Of a stretch of 64,000 nt of DNA, positions 26,343-34,495 are shown one piece after another. Below the pieces are notes generated by a model that saw only the letters and a program-made list of their open reading frames with translations, had not been told where the DNA came from and made no database searches. Origin of the DNA: CAVPWP01 sp050789285. Lineage in GTDB: Bacteria; Pseudomonadota; Alphaproteobacteria; Rhodobacterales; Rhodobacteraceae. The number at the start of each line of letters is the position of its first letter. The stretch's first letter is position 1. The stretch lies in the NCBI RefSeq assembly GCF_050789285.1, contig NZ_JBOUVX010000004.1, forward strand, positions 124,001-188,000, in the 5' to 3' direction. The position numbers were made by a program, and so were the translations under genes.

Positions 26343-27697
26343 CCCAACATCGCCTCTTCGATCTCATCAAGACGGCGGTCGGCGTGACCTCGCTTGCCCC
26401 ATGTCGCCACGTCGATCTGACCCGTGACGGCAGCAATAGTCAGGGCTGAACTGTATTCTTTAAGCCGCTTGACGGATAGATTGGTTTTTCCTTTCAATTC
26501 ATCAAATCGCGCGATTTCTTTATCAAGAAAGCTAGCGATCACCTCTTGTTCATCGGGTGGAGGAACGGGCATTCCCAACGCCTTCAGATCAGTCTGCGAG
26601 ATTTTCATTCGGATGGTGTTAAGCTTACCTGTACCACTAAGTTTGATGAGAATCCCCTTACCATACCGTAGGAGTCCACGCTGAAATCCCGAGTTCAGAA
26701 AAATCTTTTCAAAGTATGGGACGTGAGCTGATTTATCTATCGGATACAGTGCATAATATACAGGGCTAATCGCCCCCAGCCATTGTGAGCGGCCAACTGC
26801 GCCAACGATTACGTTCATGCTGTTAAGTACGATATCCCCAGGAAAAGCCAACTTATAAGCCGACAGATCATCCTTGCGCTTGTTGCCTCCTGTTTTCTCC
26901 TCCTCTGAATAAAGCGTAACGCCGTGCGCTATCGATAATGATAGAATCTGCTCAGTGCGAACAGGATCGTTCTTCTCGTTCCTAAATGAAAAAATTGTAC
27001 CCAGGCGCCGCGTCTTCCAGTGTTTAGGAATTGAGCCTATCCAGTCGATTCCAGTGTCATACAAATCTGCGCTTGGATTTAGACCCTTGGTCGCAAAGTG
27101 CGCAATCTGCGCCGCTTGCTTCTCTTCTAAGAGGCCGACAAAACGCTGCTTCTTCTCCACTAGCTGGTCGATGCGGGCGGTCTCGCGGTCGAGAAAATCT
27201 GCAATGGCTTTCTGAGTGTCAGTGTCAGGCGCTGCAATCCAGTCGTTCGGAAAGTCGGAGAACTTAATCGATTGACGAACGCCACCACCAAGGGAGTAGT
27301 AGTATTTTGCAAGGTCGAGGCCAAGAAGCGTGTAAGCCCAGAAACGAGGATCATGACCCTTTTTAAGCTCCAAAGCATCGTATGCGGACGTGATTATCCC
27401 GCGTTCCTTCACCAAACCTTGACGGAGACTACGTTTGTCGTTCTGAAGGTCGGTAAGCCGCATGACGATGTTGCCTGGCTCCACGACTTGGTAGGTTTCA
27501 AAGCTTTCTGGCAAGAGCCCTTCAGCGGAATCAATATCTTTCCGAATAACTCTGCCGTAGCTCAGCGAAAGTAGGTTGTCTTCCCGCATTCCGATGTTCT
27601 TGTAGCCCTTCCGCACCCGAAGCACACGATGGAGTTTGTTCAAGCTCCATTCGACAGGTGGCGGTGACGAGTGGACACGCTCTTGAAGGGTAATCAC
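26339..27697 (-). CDS. hsdS: type I restriction-modification specificity subunit S
   Basis: DNA recognition subunit shared by the methylase and restriction complexes. It has 452 residues with two target-recognition domains, each ended by a conserved helix: the first by TQKAIADFLDRETARIDQLV, the second by DEQEVIASFLDKEIARFDEL. The GTG start at 27697 overlaps the hsdM stop (GTGA). AT-richer than hsdM and hsdR, typical of exchanged specificity genes. The recognition sequence cannot be told from the protein. Confidence 0.93.
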   Translation of the reverse strand: MITLQERVHSSPPPVEWSLNKLHRVLRVRKGYKNIGMREDNLLSLSYGRVIRKDIDSAEGLLPESFETYQVVEPGNIVMRLTDLQNDKRSLRQGLVKERGIITSAYDALELKKGHDPRFWAYTLLGLDLAKYYYSLGGGVRQSIKFSDFPNDWIAAPDTDTQKAIADFLDRETARIDQLVEKKQRFVGLLEEKQAAQIAHFATKGLNPSADLYDTGIDWIGSIPKHWKTRRLGTIFSFRNEKNDPVRTEQILSLSIAHGVTLYSEEEKTGGNKRKDDLSAYKLAFPGDIVLNSMNVIVGAVGRSQWLGAISPVYYALYPIDKSAHVPYFEKIFLNSGFQRGLLRYGKGILIKLSGTGKLNTIRMKISQTDLKALGMPVPPPDEQEVIASFLDKEIARFDELKGKTNLSVKRLKEYSSALTIAAVTGQIDVATWGKRGHADRRLDEIEEAMLG

Positions 27698-29712
27698 GCT
27701 GCCACCTCCTTCAGTAGCCCCGCGATTTGGGATTCTAGCGCCTTAAGCTCGGCGTCAATCTCATCAAGTGGACGGGGCGGCACATACTGGTAAAAATAGC
27801 GGTTGAAGTTGATCTCATAACCGACACGCCCGACTTTTTTGTCCGTGCTGTCCGTATGGCTCTCATCAACCCATGCGTCGGGCACAAAGGGCAGGACTTC
27901 GCGCTCAAGGTAGTCGCGCCAATCCTCGGACAGCGGCACAAGCTCATGGTCACGCAGATCGCTGTCGGCCTCGGGCTTGCCATCCTTGTCTGTGCAGATG
28001 TCGGCTTCGTCATCCCGCTCGGACAAAGCGGACAGGATCGCCTTTTTGATCGGTGCACCAATCTTGAGCCCTGTGGCTTTCAATGCCTTGTTGAGAACTT
28101 TCTCGAAGGCGCTACGATTGGTGAAGAGTTGACCTTCAATGGTTTGAAGTGCGGCCTCGATAGCCGTTTGGTCGGCCTTGTCTTGCCGTGCGTAGGGCTT
28201 CTGGTCGGCTAGGCGGGCGAGCCGTTCGGCGCTGACCTGAAAGTTCAGCTTCAGCGGACGCTCGACGCGGACTTCGCGATAACCGAAGTCCGCAATGTCG
28301 AAGATGCGGGAGACTTCGCCTTCGTCGCCCTCTCCGTTCAGGAAGCCAGCATAGATGCGTACGATTTCTTCGCGCGCTTCGTCGGTGATTTCGCGGCGCT
28401 TCGATCCAAGTGACTTCCGCATGGACTTCCAGAAGCGCTCGCCTGATGCGTCGATGAGCTGTACCTTCCCCTTGCGAGCGGCGGGCTTGCGATTAGTCAG
28501 GAGCCAGACATAGGTCTGGATTCCCGTGTTGTAAAAAAGGTCGGTAGGCAAGGCCACGATGGCCTCGACCCAATCATTTTCCAGCATCCAGCGGCGGATT
28601 TCACTCTCGCCTGAACCCGCGCCGCCAGTGAAGAGCGGCGACCCGTTCATGACGATGCCAATGCGCGAGCCAGTTTCATCTTCACGCATCTTTGAGATCA
28701 TGTGCTGCAGGAAGAGAAGCTGGCCGTCGGAGATACGTGGCGTACCTGCTCCGAAGCGGCCATCGAAGCCCATCGTTTCGGCCTCTTCCTTGATCGGGTC
28801 TTGGTACTTCTTCCAATCCACCCCATAAGGTGGGTTGGAAAGCATATAGTGGAACTTCTTGCCCTTGTGAGCGTCCTGGGTGAGCGTGTTTCCGAAAGCG
28901 ATCTGTTCGGGGTCGTGGCCTGTGACGAGCATATCCGACTTACAGATCGCGAAAGATTCGGGGTTCAACTCCTGACCGAAAAGCTCGACGCGGATCGAAG
29001 GGTTGAATTCCTTGAGCGCTTCCTCAGTGAGTGCCAGCATACCGCCTGTTCCGCATGCGGGGTCATACACTTGGCGAATGATGCCGCGCCCTGTCAGTTT
29101 GGCGTCATCATTGGCGATAAGTAGATCAACGATGAGGCGGATCACTTCGCGGGGAGTGAAGTGTTCCCCTGCCGTTTCATTCGAGATTTCTGAAAAGCGG
29201 CGGATCAACTCTTCGAAGAGATAACCCATTTCAAGGTTGCTGATCTTGCTCGGGTGTAGATCGATCTCCGCGAAGCGTTCGAAGACATTCCAAAGTATGC
29301 CTCCATCCTTAAGGCGCTTGAGCTGGTCGGTGAAAAGGAACTTGTCCAGAAAAATATCGCGGACGTTGCCCGAAAACTTGGTGATGTAGTCCACCATGTT
29401 CTGGTGGAGCTGGCGCGGGTCTTGCCCCTTCAGCTTGGTGAAGGTGAAGGCAGAAAGGTTATAGACCTTAACATTGCCGCCGACCGCACCGAACATAATC
29501 ATATCGCGGGTCGCATCGTCCACACCTTCGGGCAAAGATTTCGCGGCCTCGAGAACCGCATCCTTGCTGTCTTCGAGGATGCAGTCGAGACGGCGCAGTA
29601 CAACGAATGGCAGGATAACTTTGCCATACTCTGACTGCTTGAAATCGCCGCGAAGGATTTCGGCCACCGACCAAACGAATGCCCCGAGGTTCTGGATGTC
29701 TGCTTGTGCCAC
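27694..29712 (-). CDS. hsdM: type I restriction-modification DNA methyltransferase subunit M
   Basis: Adenine-N6 methyltransferase subunit. 672 residues if the GTG at 29712 is used; it has GTAGGAG 9-15 bases upstream and yields MAQADIQNLGAFVWSVAEIL, the normal HsdM N terminus. The frame is open for another 620 bases upstream, but that translation is low-complexity and not protein-like. AdoMet motif I is VYDPACGTGGMLALTEEALK; catalytic motif IV is MLSNPPYGVDWKKY. A long C-terminal part extends past the usual core. It starts the M-S-HEPN-R-XRE-PIN run. Confidence 0.94.
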   Translation of the reverse strand: MAQADIQNLGAFVWSVAEILRGDFKQSEYGKVILPFVVLRRLDCILEDSKDAVLEAAKSLPEGVDDATRDMIMFGAVGGNVKVYNLSAFTFTKLKGQDPRQLHQNMVDYITKFSGNVRDIFLDKFLFTDQLKRLKDGGILWNVFERFAEIDLHPSKISNLEMGYLFEELIRRFSEISNETAGEHFTPREVIRLIVDLLIANDDAKLTGRGIIRQVYDPACGTGGMLALTEEALKEFNPSIRVELFGQELNPESFAICKSDMLVTGHDPEQIAFGNTLTQDAHKGKKFHYMLSNPPYGVDWKKYQDPIKEEAETMGFDGRFGAGTPRISDGQLLFLQHMISKMREDETGSRIGIVMNGSPLFTGGAGSGESEIRRWMLENDWVEAIVALPTDLFYNTGIQTYVWLLTNRKPAARKGKVQLIDASGERFWKSMRKSLGSKRREITDEAREEIVRIYAGFLNGEGDEGEVSRIFDIADFGYREVRVERPLKLNFQVSAERLARLADQKPYARQDKADQTAIEAALQTIEGQLFTNRSAFEKVLNKALKATGLKIGAPIKKAILSALSERDDEADICTDKDGKPEADSDLRDHELVPLSEDWRDYLEREVLPFVPDAWVDESHTDSTDKKVGRVGYEINFNRYFYQYVPPRPLDEIDAELKALESQIAGLLKEVAA

Positions 29713-29797
29713 GTGAGCTGCTCCTACCCGTTGTACTTTTTGGCGAAGATAGCAGCCATATGCGGTATGTGCATCCACAAACGGGCGCGAGCTCGAC

Positions 29798-29806
29798 TTA
29801 TCCACA
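29798..29806 (+). promoter_or_regulatory. DnaA-box-like sequence TTATCCACA
   Basis: A perfect DnaA 9-mer occurs 86 bases upstream of hsdM, with a weaker GCATCCACA at 29771-29779. One 9-mer can occur by chance in a window this size, so replication relevance is not established; its place beside a hairpin array is the only reason to list it. Confidence 0.25.
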
Positions 29807-29876
29807 GGGCGATCCTCAGTCTTGGTCAGCAACCGTGAGTAGCGCCCTTCCAACCAGCGCAAGCTTGGTCGGGGGT

Positions 29877-30306
29877 CTCGGGGCAGAGTGTCCCCGAGTC
29901 GATGGGTGGTGCAGGTAGGGAGAGCGATGTCTCCCTCCTGGTCAGGGTTCCAAGGGGCTCGAAGGCTCCTTGGTCGATGGGATGGTTCCAAGGAAGGGCA
30001 GCGCGAAGGCTCCCTTCCCTTGGTCTCGACGAAGTCGTCTCCATGAAGTGGTCTGGATGAAGTCCTCATGGGGGTATCGGGGGAGCAGGAACGCTCCCCT
30101 GATTGGTGATGCAACGGCCAGACGGTGCGAGTGGGTTTCAAGGGGCGCGATAGCCCCTGATCCTCCTGACGGGATCGATGGGTGCAGGGAGAGCGAAGTC
30201 TCCCGCGAGTGATTGAACGGCGATACGTTCTGCTGGCTCTGGATGGGGTCGATCCCCTGACAGAGCCACAGCCTGGGGGATGCAACGGGGGTACGCAGTA
30301 GCCCCC
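29877..30306 (-). repeat. array of about nine hairpins with related six-base loops
   Basis: Perfect or near-perfect stems occupy 29877-29898, 29917-29936, 29950-29973, 29988-30023, 30080-30099, 30141-30158, 30187-30204, 30234-30268 and 30287-30306. Six of them share a six-base loop; read on the plus strand the loops are GCGATG, TCGAAG, GCGAAG, AGGAAC, GCGATA and GCGAAG, flanked by GGGAGA/TCTCCC or GGGGC/GCCCC arms. The one at 29988-30023 has a 14-bp stem with two bulges. The whole lies between the phosphatase gene and hsdM and would form a structured hsdM leader if transcribed from beyond 30310. Confidence 0.65.
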
Positions 30307-30318
30307 TTGCCAAGATGG

Positions 30319-30426
30319 TTTTGTACTACAAAACACATCTTGCGGTATCGCCTTTCGGCTCCCGTAGGGCTTTGTACTACAAAGGATTGTTGCGGCGCAC
30401 CAAGGCGCGCCACTCTTGTACTACAG
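30319..30426. promoter_or_regulatory. three TTTGTAcTACAAA palindromes, putative operator cluster
   Basis: TTTTGTAcTACAAAA (30319-30333) and CTTTGTAcTACAAAG (30370-30384) are perfect 7-bp inverted repeats around one C; a third degenerate copy, CTTGTAcTACAG, is centred on 30421. Spacings are 51 and 44 bp. A half-copy TTGTAC lies at 29731, just before hsdM. The arms resemble operator dyads of small DNA-binding repressors. They begin right after the phosphatase gene's 3' end. Confidence 0.55.
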
Positions 30427-30431
30427 CACCC

Positions 30432-30770
30432 TCAACTGACGCTGAGGATGCTGGAAAGACGGGGCTCAACCTTCGCCCGTAGCAGCTCGATCAGGGCAGG
30501 ATCGCCCCGCTCGTACTCATCAGGGATGTGGAGCGTGATGATCCTGCTGTCGGCTGGGCGCTGCTTGTACTTCGATCTGATCCGCTCGCGGTGGTGGGTC
30601 TCCATGGCGAAGATCAGATCGGCGCTGGCGACAAGCTCCTTGGTCAGCGGCCTCGGCGCTGCCGAATCCGTGCCCGCCGACAACGCCTCGATGCCAGGGT
30701 AGTCCCTGAACACGTCCTCGGCTGTCGGGCTGCGGAGCTTGTTGGCGGTGCAGACGAACAGGACTTTCAT
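30432..30770 (-). CDS. low-molecular-weight protein tyrosine phosphatase-like protein
   Basis: A 112-residue protein with the LMW phosphatase P-loop at its N terminus, VCTANKLRSPTAE, meeting C-x5-R-S. A DEY near residue 84 sits where the family's acidic DPY loop usually lies. Shorter than the usual 150 residues. It overlaps the preceding gene by ATGA, so the two make a two-gene unit on the element. The substrate is unknown; arsenate reductase, a relative of the fold, is less likely because no redox cysteine pair is seen. Confidence 0.78.
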   Translation of the reverse strand: MKVLFVCTANKLRSPTAEDVFRDYPGIEALSAGTDSAAPRPLTKELVASADLIFAMETHHRERIRSKYKQRPADSRIITLHIPDEYERGDPALIELLRAKVEPRLSSILSVS

Positions 30771-31711
30771 GGCGGCAAGTCTACCTCATCCTGCTGCGCT
30801 GCGGAATCCCCTGCCTCGTGCTCTGCCTCGTCCTGGGCGGCATCCTCGATCCGCACAAGCTCGACCTCATAGTCGGGATGCAGCGGATTCGAGTGGGTCA
30901 GGCTTGATGGCCGTCCGATGCCGCCATTGAAATTGAGCTCGCCCCGCAAGGTCAGCGGATCGTCCGCGACCTTGTAAAGGCGATAGAGCCGCGTTTCGAG
31001 AACGGTTCGCGTTGCCATGAAATAGCGCGGCACGTCTCGGTCGGAATGACCGAAAGCGACGATGACCCCTGCCTCGGCTTCGCGCGGCAGGTCTTCGGGG
31101 AATTCCTCGATCTCGGGATCGACGGAAAAATTGATGATGGCTTCCGAGACAAGCAAGGCCTCGGATTTGGGCATCGGCTTCATCTCGATCACGGCATAAG
31201 GGACGCGCGAGATCATCGGCTTCATGGGTGCGGCAGAAAACTCGCCCCATTGGTTTAGCTGCATGACTTCCCTGAATCCGTCATGGCCGTGGGCGCGCCT
31301 GTCGGTGCTGGCGTAAACGCGGTAGCGCCCGATCAGACCATCGATCCGCTCCGCGCGCTTGATGCTGCGCGTGAAGAAATGGGCAAGTGTCGCCGCGCTC
31401 TGCTCGATCAAAGGCGGCGGGACGCTGCCAAGATAGCGGGCAAGGGCATCGATGAAATCGTCGGGCTGCCGATGCCTGCCCTGAAAGAAGCGCTCAACGC
31501 GCTTTCGGCCTGCATCCAAATCCAGCGGGAACTGCGTCTTTCTCGTGATGTCATCGGCGAGTGCCTGGGCGCTGAGCTTCATGGCCGTGCTGTATTCCTG
31601 CAAGGCGGCGCGCAGCCGCTCCCGCTCTTCATCGGAATAGTGAACGTACCGATCAGCCACTGTGCCGTGTCCATGTTGTGTCCGAGACGAATCCCGAATT
31701 CCCGTATTCAT
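30767..31711 (-). CDS. unrecognised protein coupled to the phosphatase gene
   Basis: A 314-residue soluble protein. Residues 30-95 (ALQEYSTAMKLSAQALADDI, then RVERFFQGRHRQPDDFIDAL) look helical and could be a helix-turn-helix-like unit; the middle contains strand-rich segments such as YAVIEMKPMPKSEALLVSEA, and the C terminus is acidic. The start is unsure: no ribosome site precedes the ATG at 31711, and only 45 bases separate it from the divergent coupling-protein gene. It overlaps the phosphatase gene by 4 bases. No family is assigned. Confidence 0.6.
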   Translation of the reverse strand: MNTGIRDSSRTQHGHGTVADRYVHYSDEERERLRAALQEYSTAMKLSAQALADDITRKTQFPLDLDAGRKRVERFFQGRHRQPDDFIDALARYLGSVPPPLIEQSAATLAHFFTRSIKRAERIDGLIGRYRVYASTDRRAHGHDGFREVMQLNQWGEFSAAPMKPMISRVPYAVIEMKPMPKSEALLVSEAIINFSVDPEIEEFPEDLPREAEAGVIVAFGHSDRDVPRYFMATRTVLETRLYRLYKVADDPLTLRGELNFNGGIGRPSSLTHSNPLHPDYEVELVRIEDAAQDEAEHEAGDSAAQQDEVDLPP

Positions 31712-31756
31712 AGGAGGCCAGCACCTGAACCCGCGTCAACCGAAGGAGAGACGCAA

Positions 31757-33430
31757 ATGGCTGGCAAGACCCCTCAGAACGGATCGCCGACCGCAGCCCT
31801 GCTGCTGGGCGTGTCGTTCTTCGCGGTCGCGAGCTACTGGCCGCATGTCATGGGCAGCGCGGGTGCTGCCGATGATCTCTATACGGGCTTCTTCAAGCTC
31901 GTGGGTGCAATCGCCGCGCTCGGCGGCATCGGCGGATACTATAAGGCCTGGCAGCAGTACCAGAAGCGCAAGGCCACCGAAGCGCTCTCGGGCACCTTCG
32001 GCGAAGCCGCGTTCGCAACCCTCGATGAGTGCCGCGATGCTGACCTTCTGAACCCGAACGGGCTGTATCTTGGCCTGCTGGATGGCGAGGCTCTGTTCTA
32101 CAGCGGCAAGGCGCATCTTCTGACCTGCGCGCCCGCGCGGCAGGGCAAGGGCATCGGCGTCGTCATCCCGAACCTGCTGCACTATCAGGGCTCGGTCATC
32201 GTCACCGATCCAAAGGGCGAGCTCGCGGCCGTCACGGCGGCGCACCGCCGCGAGCGCTTCGGCCAGGATGTTGCGGTCTTCAATCCGTGGGGGCTACACG
32301 GCCTGCCGCAGCACCGCATCAACCCGCTGGATAACGTGATCGCCATTGCAGGCGATCCCGCCCGCCAGCGCGGCCTGACCGATGAGGTCAAGGCGATTGT
32401 CATGCAGCTCTATCCTGAGCCCGAAGACACGCGGAACCAGTTCTTCCGCGAGGGTGCGCGCGCCATCATGCGCGCGGTGCTGCTGTATCTCGCGGTCTGC
32501 GCGCCGTCCCGCTGCACCCTGCCCGAGATGTGGCGCATCATCGGCAATCCGCTGCGTCTTGAGCGCGCGATTGCCGCCATGCGCCGCGAAGATGTGCTGG
32601 GCGGGATCCTCGCCGATCTTGGCGATGATCTCGCACACCAGATGGAAGATAACGCCGATCTGTTCGGCGACTTCCGCTCGGGCGCTGTCCAGCACCTCTC
32701 GATCTTCGAGCCTGGCGGGTATCTGGCGGATGCAGTCAGCGGATCGGACATATCCCTTGCCGATCTGAAGACGGGAAGAGTGACGCTGTATCTTGCCTTC
32801 CCGCCTGATCGCATCGCCTCGCACGGCGCGGCGCTCGGCCTGATCGTCAATCAGGCGATCACAACGGTCGCGCGCTCGAAAGAGCGCGGCGAGGTTCTGT
32901 TCCTGCTCGATGAGTTCGCCAATATCGGCAAGCTCGCTGGGCTCGCCGAAAGCCTGACCACGCTGCCTGGGCTGGGCGTTCGGGTCTGGATGATCGTGCA
33001 GGAGCTCGCGGAGCTCGTGCGCCTCTACGGCCAGCACACGGCCAAGACCATCCAGTCGCAGGCCGAAGTGCGCCAGTTCTTCGCCGTCAATAGCGCGGAG
33101 CTTGCGCAGTCCCTTTCGCGCGAGCTCGGCCAGAGGACGGTGAAGACGCGCAACCATAATCTCGGGCGCTTTGACACCGACGAGATCGGCGAAAGCCTGT
33201 CCGAGACGGGTCAGCCGCTCATTCGGCCTGAAGAGATCATGCATCTCGGCCAGGGGCAGCAACTCCTGCTGGTCAAGGGCATCAAGCCGATCCTCGGCGA
33301 GCGCATGCCGTTCTGGTTCTTCGCGCCCTGGCGCGAATGGGCATCGGTGAACCCTGTCGAGGGCGATTTTCCAAATGTGAAGCCGCTCGTGCGGCTCGCC
33401 TACACCGCAAAGAAGGAGGCGAAGAAATGA
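31757..33430 (+). CDS. VirD4/TraG-type coupling ATPase
   Basis: Type IV coupling protein that would bring the relaxase-DNA complex to a mating pore. 557 residues. Two N-terminal membrane segments (AALLLGVSFFAVASYW and YTGFFKLVGAIAALGGIGGY) precede the ATPase. Walker A is CAPARQGKGIGVVIPNLL; Walker B is VLFLLDEFANIGKLAG. The ATG at 31757 has GAAGGAGAG 6-14 bases upstream. Since no VirB-type genes are present in the element, the partner pore must come from elsewhere. Followed by a co-translated small membrane protein. Confidence 0.9.
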   Translation: MAGKTPQNGSPTAALLLGVSFFAVASYWPHVMGSAGAADDLYTGFFKLVGAIAALGGIGGYYKAWQQYQKRKATEALSGTFGEAAFATLDECRDADLLNPNGLYLGLLDGEALFYSGKAHLLTCAPARQGKGIGVVIPNLLHYQGSVIVTDPKGELAAVTAAHRRERFGQDVAVFNPWGLHGLPQHRINPLDNVIAIAGDPARQRGLTDEVKAIVMQLYPEPEDTRNQFFREGARAIMRAVLLYLAVCAPSRCTLPEMWRIIGNPLRLERAIAAMRREDVLGGILADLGDDLAHQMEDNADLFGDFRSGAVQHLSIFEPGGYLADAVSGSDISLADLKTGRVTLYLAFPPDRIASHGAALGLIVNQAITTVARSKERGEVLFLLDEFANIGKLAGLAESLTTLPGLGVRVWMIVQELAELVRLYGQHTAKTIQSQAEVRQFFAVNSAELAQSLSRELGQRTVKTRNHNLGRFDTDEIGESLSETGQPLIRPEEIMHLGQGQQLLLVKGIKPILGERMPFWFFAPWREWASVNPVEGDFPNVKPLVRLAYTAKKEAKK

Positions 33431-33786
33431 GCAAGTTCGAGGTCAAGGTTATTGGCGGCAAGCCGCCAAAGCGGCCTGAAGGCGCGTTCAAGCGGCTGCG
33501 CCGCCGTATCGGCGGGGCGATCACGGCTGTCCTGCTGCGTCCTAGTATCGTCGTTCTCGCTGGCCTCTCGGGGTTTGTCGTGATGATCGGCACCCCGCAT
33601 GTGGGCTGGGATTACCAGTGCAGACACGCAATGCGCGGCTTCGGCACCTGCGAGTCCGTCTCGTGGTGCGCCTATTACGGTATCCAAGGTCGCCGCGTGG
33701 TGCGCCCCGAAATCGGCGCGCGCTGCCAGCTCGTGACCTTCCTGCCGCCTGACTGGAACAAGCTGATCGAAGGAGTCCTGGGATGA
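33427..33786 (+). CDS. small membrane protein linked to the coupling ATPase
   Basis: A 119-residue protein beginning MSKFEVKVIGGKPPKRPEGA, with a basic stretch KRLRRRIGGAITAV, one hydrophobic segment (PSIVVLAGLSGFVVMIGT) and four cysteines in the C-terminal part (YQCRHAMRGFGTCESVSWCA). It overlaps the coupling ATPase stop by ATGA and the next gene by ATGA. Its position suggests a transfer accessory role; no known family is recognised. Confidence 0.65.
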   Translation: MSKFEVKVIGGKPPKRPEGAFKRLRRRIGGAITAVLLRPSIVVLAGLSGFVVMIGTPHVGWDYQCRHAMRGFGTCESVSWCAYYGIQGRRVVRPEIGARCQLVTFLPPDWNKLIEGVLG

Positions 33787-34061
33787 AAAATGAGACGTTC
33801 GCAATCGAGCTGGGTGCCGTTCATTTGAACAAGCTCGAACGGCTCGCCGAACATTTCGGCCATGAGAACAAGGGAAAATACGCACTGATCCTCTTCGAGC
33901 ATGCCATCAAAGAAGCCGAGATGTGGATGCGCGCCGATCTTTACGCAAAGCATGAGCGGATAATCATCGATCTCGAAGAGGCAGAGCGCAGAAACTGGGA
34001 AGAATATCTTGCCCGAGACGATGATTGGGATGGCCTGTGTGACGATGACATCCCCTTCTGA
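33783..34061 (+). CDS. small acidic hypothetical protein
   Basis: A 92-residue, mostly helical acidic protein (KLERLAEHFGHENKGKYALI, then LEEAERRNWEEYLARDDDWD). It is translationally coupled to the preceding membrane protein. An acidic helical character fits a small binding partner, but nothing more can be said. It could alternatively belong to the same operon as the serine recombinase further downstream. Confidence 0.55.
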   Translation: MKNETFAIELGAVHLNKLERLAEHFGHENKGKYALILFEHAIKEAEMWMRADLYAKHERIIIDLEEAERRNWEEYLARDDDWDGLCDDDIPF

Positions 34062-34149
34062 AACGCCCAGAATTTGCGGCTTTGCGCGTAATTCTGATAA
34101 AATAAAAGTGGGTATTGAAAAATACCCATCTCCCAAAAAGGAGATGACT

Positions 34150-34476
34150 ATGAAAGATGAATTCAATAATTCGGAGCGCGGTGGCGTTCCCGAGACCGCC
34201 GCCGCGCATCCGAAGCGGATCGTGACGGTCGATGTCGAAAAGTACCAAGCCTATCTGGACGGCTCGGGCATGACCGATGCGGAGAAGACAGCGTATCTGG
34301 AAGCCCTCTGGTCGCTCATCGTGTCCTTTGTCGATCTGGGCTTCGGGGTGCATCCGCTGCAAGAAGTCTGTGGAAAACCCGAAACGCCCTGCGGTGAGGG
34401 TGCCAAAGAGGCCTTCGATGGGGTAAGCTCGGAGACATCCAACACAGAAGAAAAGGACAATGGATTCAAGCCCTGA
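34150..34476 (+). CDS. small conserved protein preceding the serine recombinase
   Basis: A 108-residue protein with a strong SD (AAAAGGAG) 9 bases before the ATG at 34150. The core RIVTVDVEKYQAYLDGSGMT, then EALWSLIVSFVDLGFGVHPL, resembles small proteins I know only from positions next to large serine recombinases in alphaproteobacteria. It ends 20 bases before the recombinase start. It might be a recombination directionality factor or another accessory; this is inference from position. Confidence 0.65.
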   Translation: MKDEFNNSERGGVPETAAAHPKRIVTVDVEKYQAYLDGSGMTDAEKTAYLEALWSLIVSFVDLGFGVHPLQEVCGKPETPCGEGAKEAFDGVSSETSNTEEKDNGFKP

Positions 34477-34495
34477 CGGGCGGATCGGAGGCAAG

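Noticed and set aside
29877..30306. The hairpin series considered as a CRISPR array.
   Set aside because: The repeats are not identical direct repeats, spacing varies, and no cas gene is in the window.
29713..30336. The hsdM frame stays open for over 600 bases upstream of the GTG, which would give an 880-residue protein.
   Set aside because: The extra translation is rich in Pro, Ser, Arg and Thr, has no recognisable domain and coincides with the hairpin array; the GTG at 29712 has a good ribosome site and gives the normal HsdM N terminus.
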